A stretch of DNA of 64,000 nt from Sistotremastrum niveocremeum HHB9708 (lineage: Eukaryota > Basidiomycota > Agaricomycetes > Sistotremastrales > Sistotremastraceae). The notes beneath the pieces were generated by a model. It was given only the letters and a program-made list of their open reading frames with translations. It searched no databases and was not told the DNA's origin. The stretch spans positions 124,001 to 188,000 of the forward strand of contig KV419422.1 of the NCBI GenBank assembly GCA_001630475.1, written 5' to 3'. A program made the translations under genes and the position numbers. Positions 11,541-21,669 of the stretch are shown in pieces (the first letter of the stretch is position 1; the number at the start of each line of letters is the position of its first letter).

Positions 11541-14500
11541 CTCGAGAATGAAGGTCAACCTTGGGGAGAAGACAGGTGGGCGTGAGGCGTAACATAGCCA
11601 TAGATATAGGCATTCTGGAGAGCTGAGAGAGTAGGAGAAATGGTTGTTCACATGGAAGAGACGTGTATGGGAACATGTGCCTAAGGATGATCGACTATCT
11701 TCTGCTTCCGATTTCCGACCTACGAACTTTGTTTTCGAAACTCCGACAACATAGCTTCCGCTTATCTTTCCCCAGATTCCACCCGTTCCACCGCAGCAAG
11801 TCTCACCCAGTATATGCCAACTACAGGCTCTCAGCGCCCACGCCTAGACTTGGTCTTGTGCTCTCAATCCCAGCTCTTCTACTTCTGACAGCACTCGCAA
11901 AGTCATCTTCGGTCGAAGACCCTTGGGCTAGGTTGCCTGAATGAAGCGATGCCATCAAATGGCTGTTCCCATTCCATTCGTCTTGCCATGGTGGCCCAAC
12001 GATTTTTTTCGCGAAGCCTGGCCTAAAATTTTCCAAACTCCTTACGATCAAACCGTGCTGGAGCCGACAGTGGCCATGATTTACGATTGCGAAATAAGAT
12101 TCGCCGATTACGCGGTAGTCCGTGCATCATATGCTCGTATTATGGCTCCTACGCCGTTCTATTCTTTCTCAACCGGGGACGTACCGCCGGTATACTACTC
12201 CAAATCTAAGCAACTATGCTTCCTGTTATCGCCGCGTAGCATGGGAAGCTCCGATTCACTGGCTTCCGTCCCTGGACACCCGAAGCGAAAGCGTGCGCGC
12301 TCCAAGTCTAGACTACCAGACTTGAGGAGTTCACACTGCGTCGACGTTGCTGGCCATACTTCAAGAGTTCTTGGATAATCACAGATGTGCACCACACTCG
12401 AGGATAATGGCGCAGGGGTCCACAATGCAACAACCTTATGTTAGCCATTCTATTCTTGCGAACATGGTCTTGCATATGCGTCCTCGCGGTCTACTGAAAT
12501 AAGACAATTTTTCCGGAAGAGCCTCGGGCGTGCCTGACGCCGTGGCGACAACAATTGGCCCTTCGGGATATTGAAAAGGTACGAAGGCGAAGAGTTGATC
12601 TCACTTTGAAGCTAAGCTACCCAATCTTTGTACCTGTTCTCTTGGAATGTTCCACAACTTACCATTGCCACTTCGCTCCAAGAGATCGTCGCATTCCCGA
12701 ACAAGAAGACTACGTGAGTAGAACGCGAGCACGAGTATTGAAGAAGAGAAGCACGGCAATACAGCATCTCATTCAGCTGTCAGATGAATTCATCCATCCA
12801 ATGTGGATTCAAGGGGTTAGAGGTCCATTTTCACCCAACGTCTAGTGTGTAAAAACTGTATACGCGCTATCTCCACCCTTCCCGCTCTTCCGTACGGTCT
12901 TGGGAATCCTTCGATTGTGTTGCACATGGTGCAGAGAAGATCACAAGCTCGAAATATACACGTCCTCCAGGGGTACCTGATAGTAAGTAAGGCACTCGAT
13001 GATCTTCTACGCGCGAGAATCAAGCGTATGTTGCTGGCAGATGAAGCTTGATTGAGCCATGGTTCGCACCTTATCCTTCAGGTTGTGATTATTTTGCGTG
13101 AAGGCACTCAAATCTGGACTTGTGATATGGTGGTTTGGAGCGCATTCAGTGTAGGCCGCTCACTCCACACTTGTTGTCTCAGTGCAATATGAGTGAATGG
13201 ATTTCCGTTGCAGTTTGCGAGGCGCGGCAAAAGGAATTCCCCAAGACGACGGCCACTTCGTTGAAAAGAAGACCAGGGATCATGGTGAGAGTCTCGGGAG
13301 GAAAACATGATGATTATTCGCCCTAAGATTGCACCATGCTACCCATGTGCGACCCGTAAAGAACGCCGGGAGTTCCCTTACATCTCAAGCTACCTCGATA
13401 TGACTCAATCAGTCGTCACGTCAGAGAAAATCACAACTAGACGGCCTAACTTGTGTTTTGGTTCGTCTAGTTATCCAAAGCGCGTGGCGGGGAGAAAGTG
13501 CTTGGTATCCAGGTTTGGCCCACGCGGAGCCTGGATCGTCTTCGGGAGAGCATATGGTGCTGCAGGTACTTCAGGGGACGTATAATAACACATTTTACTT
13601 CAATCGATGCATTCATGAAATCTGCAACGCCGTGTCCCCCAGATCTGAAGACAATGCCCATCGCCCATATTTAGTCGGGATCCCGATTTTTGTCCTTGCC
13701 TCGCAATCACGATAAGCAATCCTTCCGAACGTGTGGATGCTGCATATGATAATCACGGCCAACTCATTGTTCAATATTACGGCCTCAGGATCCCATATCT
13801 ATCACGATGGCCGTTCATGGGAAAGAATTTGTGAAATCCCTCCCTGCGATAGTGTCGTGGAAATCCTCGTCGAGAAGATGAATTCGTGAGACGGAAGATC
13901 GCTTAGCGCTAGGGAGCCGAGCCGAGCCCTCGGTTCCTTTGTTTGTCTTAGCTTGTTTGGGTTCGAACACGAAGTTTGGATCTCCAGGCGACGATTGCGG
14001 ATTACCAAGGTGGTTCCGAGATGCTCAAAGCAAGTCGACTCACATTCTATATGGAACATGATGGTTTTCACAATATGTTGACGGATCAGCTTGCAAAGGC
14101 AAGATACTAGTAATGCATTCGCAGGAAGCAGGGACGGAATCGCTCTACCACCTGCAGTCCCGCTCGCAGCATCGGAGTTTCCGCACGGCGTAGCGTATCG
14201 AAGTAGTCGTTGTACGCCAAATACCAAGTGAGGAGCCTTGATATTTCTTGGTTCTCTTTCTTCCGAAGTTTGAACTTGGAGACATCGCATTGGCACCAGT
14301 GGCACTGTGGCTTCTTCTCGATCTTTCAAGAAGTCCGTGAATAACGACAAGGGCCGTCCGTGACATCTTTCACCAACAACCACGCGGGGTTCTGACTGCA
14401 TATCTCAACGCTCATCTCCGACCCACGCCACAGTCTTCGCCCTGTATTTTCGTCATCCATCGTACGCCTGAGTGTTCTCGGCATGACGAGTTAACCCTCG

Positions 14501-15282
14501 TTTCGGTCATTGTAGCCCATATATCATGGCCATTTCTAGCTCTTGGGCGCTCGGTGAGAGAGGTCTTCCATTCCATCTCGGAAACTTTACGCATGCATTG
14601 CAAACAGTCAACATCCTGTGATAATGGTGTACCGAACTCTCCAACATAGGTTTTGAAGACACTCCTGATCTTCGCACCTTAACGCCCTCAGAATTCTGGA
14701 ATCAAGGCAACATATCGACGAAGGAGGCTTGCCGAGCCCTAGGCACAGTTCGAGCGACGATCGTCATGATCAGGAAGCAAGTGTGAAAATTTGAGGTTAT
14801 AACGCGGTTATTGTCGTTGTTGTGAGGTACGAACAAGATATGAAAATCTTTCTACAGCTTCCCAGGCACGGCTCGCGTGATCACATGCTTGTGAGAGAAG
14901 TCACGATCAAGGCCTAAACTCCACAAGCGACGCATGAGCTTGGGATTCCGTCATGTCAAAAACACTTCCTAAGTGAGGAACAAGCGAAAATCTCTCACAC
15001 CATCACACGACTAAGTTTGTATTGAGTCATTACAGTACTAATTCACAGTGCGATTCGCTAGTCGATATTGTCAGACGTATACACGTGAACTGTGTTGTGG
15101 AGCTTGAGGGTTTTGCGGCCACTTGTAGCTCTCAAACTTGACGAAGAAACCATGTCTTTTTAGTAAGTTCTTACTATACCATGCAGTTCATGCTATCGCT
15201 CTATAGTCGAGGCATGTATTCGGAAGTAGGTGATCGTGTAGGATAAGATTCGTCCAAGAGCCTGACATCGCAGAAATATAGC
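11541..15282. other. 3.7 kb with no supportable gene
   Basis: The first 150 bp should hold the OPT promoter and 5' leader. Beyond that there are only isolated frames, such as 11941-12378 plus (145 codons) and 13802-14401 minus (199 codons). They show no domain, no coherent splicing partners and no coding-like composition. Some phrases resemble leucine-rich F-box protein tails, but too weakly to call. Eroded gene or transposon remnants are the likeliest content (inference). Confidence 0.4.
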
Positions 15283-15290
15283 TCGTCAAG

Positions 15291-16753
15291 TAGTGATGCC
15301 GCCGTCCGGTCCGGCAAAGCGTCCGAACCCGGTCCGAACCGAACTGAACCGGCGGTCCGGTTCAGGTTCAGGTTCGGTTCGACCTGGGGGACCAACGGTT
15401 CGGTCCGCGGTTCGGGCTGTTTGCCTGGCAGCCCGGACGCGGTTCGAACCGAACTGAACCGCGGACCGATGGGCAAAACGAGTACGAGAGAACCTATAAA
15501 GAACACAATTTACGAGTAACAGAAACTGGAAATACTGATATATTTATCATTCCGACTGTAAATATAGTTAACGCCGTTATCTCCGTGGCCTAACAGACAA
15601 CCACAACGCACCAGCTGCTCTCCGATGGACCATCGCTGTCATGACTCCTTGGCTCTCGTCTGTGACACGCTCTGCACTGTCAGCTCTCAACATTCTGTAT
15701 TCTATCATGGCTTATCCGTTGCCGCTCAATCCCGAAACATGCCAGCAACTGCATCCCATCCTCCATCCTCCATCCTCCACCTCTGGCAATAATCGCTCAC
15801 GACGTCAAGCTTGGGGCTTGACGTTGAGCACAGGGGATATGAGTGACTTGGCGTCATTCATATCAGCCGTTTGTCCATGTGAAGACTATGAGCAGTGACT
15901 TGGTGTCACTGCTCTCGACATCGCTCGGCGCAGCCTCGGGGTACGACAACACGCAAATGTCTCTCTTGCCCTTGCTCCTGTCTCGCGTTCTCGTCTATAT
16001 CGTATCAACACACCAGTCATATCTGCGAAATCCAGGACAAATATCGCGCCACACTCTTTTATATCATTGGCTATCCGTCATCTTTGCTTGCGCGCGTTTT
16101 CCCTATCAAGCCTCTCACAACGCCGTATGTGTACTAAGACACTGTCTTGTGACAGGCTATCATCGGACATCACAAGTGTGGTGCTGCCTCGCCTGCAAGA
16201 CCCAGTTCACATCATCTCGATGGTCGACGTCTCTTTAAGCGCAAAGGAACGAGAAGGCAAGGGTAATGGACGTGCTAAGCTTGCTGTAACGACCCGAGGT
16301 GCGTTTCTTCATTCATCCCAGCCATACACGCTTGCTAACTTCTACGTCCATCCCTTCATTCACCCGTCCTTAACGCGCGCCGGGCTCTTGCTACGCCACA
16401 GGCATCACCGTCTGTCAACATTTATTCTCGGCATCCTCTTTCTCCTGCAATCCTCATGTTTTCCAATGGTGTGCCGCTTTATAAGACCACTTATTATCCC
16501 TCTGGCCCTGTCTCATTATCATGCATATCAATATATTCATCTGATCTCCAATCCCACGTCCGCGACCTCGATCTGCTGTCAAGCGCGAAGAAAAAAAAAT
16601 CCAAGGCGTCCGACAAGCGTCCGGACCCCGTCCGAACCGGACGCGACGTTCGGTTCAGGTCCGGGCGTTGAATGGAGGACCGAACCAAAGTCCGGTTCGC
16701 GGTTCGGGCCCAAGAGGTCAAGGACCGAACCGAACCGGACTTCGGCATCACTA
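15291..16753. mobile_element. non-autonomous hAT DNA transposon, 1463 bp
   Basis: The element starts TAGTGATGCCG (15291) and ends CGGCATCACTA (16753), a perfect 11 bp terminal inverted repeat fitting the hAT pattern YARNG. It is flanked on both sides by the 8 bp duplication TCGTCAAG (15283-15290 and 16754-16761). Inside each end lies about 170 bp crowded with GGTTCGG/CCGAACC subterminal motifs (to about 15480 and from about 16600), the sort of repeats hAT transposases bind. The interior has no transposase: the longest frame, 16067-16798 plus, runs beyond the element end and shows no hAT motifs. The perfect duplication suggests fairly recent insertion. Confidence 0.88.
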
Positions 16754-16970
16754 TCGTCAAGTGCAATCCACTCATCTGGCCTTCAACTTCTGCCGTAGAT
16801 GCTGATGCAGACAACAACTTCATATTCTCTTCCTGCTCAGCTTCCTGGAGGGTAAGAAACTCTGTTGCCACTTGATGGCTATGGGAGCTCAGACTAAAGG
16901 GATGGTCAGTGTTATGCAATATCGATATCAAAATGCAGGATGACGACATACACAGGATTAAAATTGACGT

Positions 16971-18033
16971 TGTTATGTGACCAGGCTTGGTCTCAGACAA
17001 TTAATATGAGGAGGGACGGTTCAGTGGAGGAAGAAATATATTGGAATCTGAAAGTGTTAGTATGGAGCCTGAACAGGACCAACGAGTATTGAATATCAGG
17101 AGAGATGAAATCAGACGCTCTTCTGTATCAATGAAACCTAGACTATCCTAATCAAAGGGATGCTTAGCAGACGCCCTTTGGGTTTGAATATCTCTTATAG
17201 TGTCACAAGAAGATGAAATCAGACGCTTCTTGCTTTCAGACGCTACGGTACGGAAAGTACTCAATTACAATTGAGGACTTGGGCCAAACAAATAATATTC
17301 AAAGGAGGAGATGAGTTAACGTCTCTCAAATGAGTATCACGATAATCCGAATGTGTTCTAATATAAAGGGATGCTAGCAGACGCCCTTTGGTTCAAACTG
17401 ACCTTAAGACTTCAGTTGAAGATGCTTAGCAGACGCTTCACTTGAAGGTTGAATTGATAAAGAGATGCTTAGCAGACGCTCTTCAGAATTCGAGTGTTTC
17501 TCTGAATAAGGATGATAACAGACGCCTCACGCAGAGAGGGAGATAAGAGTAAAATCAAATGAAATTGAGATAAGAAAAAATGAGAAAGCTGGCTACGACA
17601 CTGGTAGGATGATGATAGGATGTCCGTTGGGGGAATCCAGCTTTCTCTTATATACAAGTGTACAGTGGCTGTGCTACAGGATGACTATTGTCCTAAAGAT
17701 AGAAGCGCTATTGTGTTATTCTTAGAGCACCTATTGTCCTAAAGATAGGATGGCCAACGGCTATTGTCCTAAGAATAGAACGGCTATTGTTCTAAGAATA
17801 GGATGGCTATTGTCCTAAGATTAGGTCAATGAGTCACACACACTTTAGTCATTAGGATTGACAAAGCAAACAACAGTCAACACGGGAATCATAGTAATGT
17901 ACATGAAGACAGAGCGACAAGAAAAATCAAGAAATCAGGTCCATTGAAAGATTGGAGTGAAATTTGAGGAAAAGAAAAGAAAAAAGGAAAAGGAAAGAGG
18001 AGTGATGGAAATGATATCGCTCATATCCTAACA
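16971..18033 (-). mobile_element. LTR of a retrotransposon, about 1.06 kb, fossil
   Basis: In minus orientation the unit runs from TGTTAGGATATGAG (18033) to CTGGTCACATAACA (16971), with the TG...CA ends of an LTR. A TATATAAG core promoter lies near 17648. It contains about eight copies of a GATGCTTAGCAGACGC-like motif (17110-17530) and about five copies of CTATTGTCCTAARRATAG (17680-17825). I see no matching 5 bp duplication at its ends and no recognisable gag or pol beside it, so it is a lone or truncated LTR. Copia or Gypsy cannot be decided. The related LTR at 20227-20990 shares its terminal bases and promoter region. Confidence 0.65.
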
Positions 18034-18135
18034 GAGGGGCCCTGGGAAAGGGTATACAGAGGGTATTTTGGGTCTCAAGTGGGTATTTATGGGCATATAT
18101 TCATCATATATTGTATTATATAGTGTTCCTATGTG

Positions 18136-18235
18136 NNNNNNNNNNNNNNNNNNNNNNNNNNNNNNNNNNNNNNNNNNNNNNNNNNNNNNNNNNNNNNNNN
18201 NNNNNNNNNNNNNNNNNNNNNNNNNNNNNNNNNNN
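18136..18235. other. assembly gap (100 N)
   Basis: Exactly 100 undetermined bases, the usual placeholder for a gap of unknown length. It lies inside the transposon island, so missing sequence is probably repeat-derived. Any frame across it is meaningless. Confidence 0.99.
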
Positions 18236-18381
18236 GTCAGGCAACTGGTCTTTTTGGCAACTGGTTGCTGGACCGCAACTGCAGTCCTGTTGCCAGTTGC
18301 CCAAAATTTTGGCAGGCAACCGGACTGGCAGTTGCCAGTCATGGGCAAAAATGGAAAAAGTCCAGTCGTGACCGGACTTTA
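18236..18381. mobile_element. right end of a probable hAT-like element cut by the gap
   Basis: Directly after the gap lie about seven GGCAACTGG/CCAGTTGCC-type motifs in both orientations, resembling subterminal repeats. The segment may end at CCAGTCGTGACCGGACTTTA (18381), whose reverse complement TAAAGTCCGG fits the hAT terminal pattern YARNG. The left end is not visible and would lie in the gap, so no target duplication can be checked. Moderate to low certainty. Confidence 0.4.
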
Positions 18382-18435
18382 AAACCCTAACAATGATCGG
18401 TCGTTAATACAAGACTTGGATACGCTCGAGTGGCA

Positions 18436-18735
18436 TAAGGTTTAACACGAGTCCATACTTGCCATACCTGGGTACCTGTGGCAGGTACCTCCCTGCTTTT
18501 TTCAGGGCCTGAGCTCATACTTGCCTCCAAAAAACCCCCAAAATCAGGTACTCATACCTGGGTACCTGCCTGTTTTCCCTACTAAAAACAGCAGGTACCT
18601 GGTCCAAGTACCTGCTTGGTCAGTGTTTTTTCCAAAAAGTTGATACTTGGTACTTGCCCCTTGCTTAGTAAGCAGGTACCTTGCCAGGTATACCTGCGGG
18701 TACCTGTTTTTTGCCTGGACTCGTGTTAAACCTTA
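18436..18735. mobile_element. hAT-type MITE copy 1, 300 bp
   Basis: Perfect 19 bp terminal inverted repeats TAAGGTTTAACACGAGTCC, flanked by the 8 bp duplication GAGTGGCA (18428-18435 and 18736-18743). The interior is packed with GGTACC (six sites), mostly as CAGGTACCTG-like palindromes, plus ATACTTGCC motifs shared with copies 2 and 3. No coding capacity. The 8 bp duplication and TAAGG terminus point to hAT transposase mobilisation. Confidence 0.9.
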
Positions 18736-19139
18736 GAGTGGCACTGGCATTGAATGATGGCTAACCACAATTTACGCACGGCAATACCAACGGTATATAT
18801 ATCAGCCATGTCTTGTTGTCTTGCGTGTACCAGTTGATGTGCACTTCGACTGAAGCCGATGCCACTCGGATAATTCCGGAACGCATGTGAGCACTGATCT
18901 TATTCAATACAAGGTTGGGTCAAGAAACACTTATTGTATGATTGATATTAAAGATGTTCCGAGATTCTTCAGATTGGTCAGACTCACTCGGAACAGGAAA
19001 CAAGCGATAATAAGGGTCGGGTCGTCTTGGGATCTGTTGGCCGCCGCGTGAAATAAAATGGAAACACGAAGAAGCAAAATTCAAGTGGCAAGCGGCAAGT
19101 AGCAAGTGGCATCACGTCCAATTGAGAGTCTAACACAGC

Positions 19140-19421
19140 TAAGGCTTCCAACGAATATAGCCCATTTAAGGATATCCGCAAGTATACTTGCCAAGGGTAC
19201 CTGCCTAATACACCGTAGGCAAGTACGAGATTAGCGGCTGGACATTTAGGCAGGTACCTGCCTACTATTTTTACTAGTAAATAGGGGTTATTTAGGCAAG
19301 TATAGGCAAGTAAGTACCTGTACTTGCCAAGTACAAGTATGGGATTTTGGCTGAAAAAAACAGGCAGGTACCTGCATGCAGGTACCCAGGTAAGGCAAGT
19401 ATATATTCGTTGGAGGCCTTA
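19140..19421. mobile_element. hAT-type MITE copy 2, 282 bp
   Basis: Terminal inverted repeats TAAGGCTTCCAACGAATATA (left) and its near-exact complement (19 of 20) on the right. They are flanked by the 8 bp duplication AACACAGC (19132-19139 and 19422-19429). The interior has four GGTACC sites in GGCAGGTACCTGCC-like palindromes and repeated GGCAAGTA motifs. No open frame of note. Confidence 0.9.
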
Positions 19422-19750
19422 AACACAGCGGGCCACCCAAAAAAATCTCGAGAAATATATATTCTCAGTATTTTTTTCCCAAATTTCTCATTTCGAAAAC
19501 CGGAGGACGAAGCAACAGGAATTCAGAACATTGCCAGCATTTGATTCTGGGCAATTTGTCTCCGGTCCGCTGTGCTAGATCTGGTACATGTGAATGAACT
19601 AGCAGAGGTTGGTCATGTGCCCGAACCTCTGGCGAGGCTCAGATCAGCGACTCGTCCCTTCGGTCGAGGAGGAGACACAACGACGAATAAGAGCTTGAAT
19701 AAGGACTAGTATGGAGGGCGGTATCTGAATTCACCACTAAACGTTCGCAC

Positions 19751-20040
19751 TAAGGATGAACACGAGTATAGCAAAAAAATTGGTACCCATGGATAAACCT
19801 GAGTAGGTACCTGCCTTTTTCAGTTTTTACAGGTACCGAGTATTGGCTTTCCCAGAAAAACTGTCAAAAACAGGTATCCATACCTGGGGTACCTGGGTAA
19901 AAAGGCCATTTTACTCAGGTATTACTCAGGTAGGTACCTGTCTTTTGGGAAGTGAGTGGGTATGGCTGGCCAGAATTTCCTCCAAAATACTCATGAGTGG
20001 ATACTCAGGTGGGGCAGGTATATACTCGTGTTCATCCTTA
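19751..20040. mobile_element. hAT-type MITE copy 3, 290 bp
   Basis: Perfect 20 bp terminal inverted repeats TAAGGATGAACACGAGTATA, flanked by the 8 bp duplication GTTCGCAC (19743-19750 and 20041-20048). The interior has five GGTACC sites and repeated ACTCAGGTA motifs. It shares the family layout of copies 1 and 2 but differs in terminal sequence at several positions. Confidence 0.9.
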
Positions 20041-20226
20041 GTTCGCACTCTGTTTTTGTCCCTCAGTCTAAGTCTTTTGTGGGCTCTGTCTCTAGTTTTG
20101 ACTGCAATCTTCTCCATACAAACGTACAAAGTCTGTCTTTTGCCCAAATCCTCGTCATTTCATCAGGAAAAAGGGTCCGAACTTTAAAGCCATGTTCTCC
20201 CCTCAGCGATCTCCACAGCGCGCTGT

Positions 20227-20990
20227 TGTTATGTGACCAGTGGTAGGCACACGCGAGAGTGACGCAGGAGTGTCAATAAGAGTGGTTGGTGTTTCGAAGG
20301 AGTTCTCTAATCCAAAGGATGATGGCTGGGTCTGAGGAAAGGTGAAGGAATGTGAAGGAATATTGGATAGTATATTGAATATGTATGATACGACAGGGGG
20401 TCGACCTGGAATATCAATGGAAGAGGACTGAACCTTTACTGCCGCTCTGTGCAGGAGATCCAGCAATACGAGAAAGGCCAAGCGTATGACACAATCAAGG
20501 AACCAAGTAACTCTGCACTTAATCCAGGAAAGGATGGAAGGGGAAGGGGTCAGGGTCAAGATCAAAGTGATACGACTACCAACAGTGGTAGAAGGGGCAA
20601 GGTCAAAGTCAAATGCAAGGTCAGAGTTACGACGTCAGGGTCAGTATCAGGGTCAAAGAGAAAGAGAAACAACAGTGACAAGCATTTAATGCAAGGCAGG
20701 TAAAATTGGGTGAATAATGGTTGATTTAGCTGGCCATTTTGGCCTACTATATATACATTTCAGCGGTGGCTGCGCTGTGCTATTCTTAGCTACACATCAA
20801 AGCACAACAAACATCAACAAGCAATAGCACACAACATCAAGCAATAACAGGACATAAGAGCAAACAAGAAACAAGAGCAAACAAGAAACAAGAACAAACA
20901 AGAGGTAATACAACACAATTTGGCTGGGTGTCCTAATCGATGAACGAGGAAGAAAAATGGATGTCGCAGGCTATCGCAGGATCCCCAACA
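20227..20990 (-). mobile_element. solo LTR, 764 bp, fossil
   Basis: The unit is bounded by TGTTATGTGACCAG (20227) and CCCCAACA (20990), with a perfect 5 bp target duplication GCTGT at 20222-20226 and 20991-20995. It is therefore a solo LTR left after loss of the internal region. Read on the minus strand it has a TATATATAG core promoter near 20748 and ends CTGGTCACATAACA, like the larger LTR at 16971-18033. Minus orientation and a shared clade follow from that. The intact duplication argues for fairly recent insertion. Superfamily undecided. Confidence 0.75.
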
Positions 20991-20995
20991 GCTGT

Positions 20996-21669
20996 AGGTG
21001 CTCAAAGATGCTATGGAATATTGGTGAGTGTCTAGAATACTCTATCGGAAGATACAGAGGCCTATTACTCACTACATAATTTTTACGAGAGGGGTCACAT
21101 GGCCATGGATCCGGAGGGCATTTTCCTGATGTTCCAAGCCTCCAACTTGAAGGTCATATCGAATTCGATATACCGATGTGCTCATACTGAAAGAAATCTG
21201 AGAAAAAATAAAACCATATTCCTCGGAACGAGAATAATCAACCATATACATGTACACCCGTCAAACTGCTTGGAGCTCCAAGACGCATGTACTCCCTGTC
21301 TCAAACAAACCCGACAAGAAACCGCAAGAAAGGCGCCTGTCGGCAAACTCCGACGAGTTGCTTCCTCCTCCCTTCTCACTCCAACTTCAAGTCGAACTCA
21401 ACTGCGATATAACGAAACGCGTCCAAATCCGGCGCTGGGGTATTAAATCGCTATACCATACCAGTTTGCACCAACCCGAGGTTGATCATTCATCGCATCT
21501 TGAACGTCGACATCGTTTGCTCTGAGCCTGAATAACTTGCGACCGAACGCGCTGTAACTCTTCGCATCTAAATCGTGATACATTTCCGGTGGGACGCCCC
21601 GATACCCAAAAGATATCGTACTCCCACACCGGTCGACTCGAAATTTCGCTTGCCATTGAGCGTCCAAAT
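20996..21669. other. gene-free interval and GT25 5' region
   Basis: Between the solo LTR and the GT25 gene there are only short frames without domains. The last 200-400 bp presumably form the promoter and leader of the GT25 gene, which has an alternative in-frame ATG at 21589. Confidence 0.4.

Noticed and set aside
11941-12378. 145-codon plus-strand frame, faintly like F-box leucine-rich tails
   Set aside because: Similarity is limited to a few hydrophobic residues and the surrounding DNA has stops in all frames.
13802-14401. 199-codon minus-strand frame
   Set aside because: No domain, no flanking exons with matching phase, and competing frames overlap it; treated as chance or a decayed remnant.
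16067-16798. 243-codon open frame inside the large hAT element as a transposase
   Set aside because: It runs past the element's right end into flanking DNA and has no hAT dimerisation or catalytic motif; composition looks non-coding.
18032-18135. A hAT element starting CAGAGGGGCCC at the end of the LTR
   Set aside because: The start fits the hAT pattern, but no matching right end or 8 bp duplication is visible; the CA also belongs to the LTR terminus, and the gap prevents a test.
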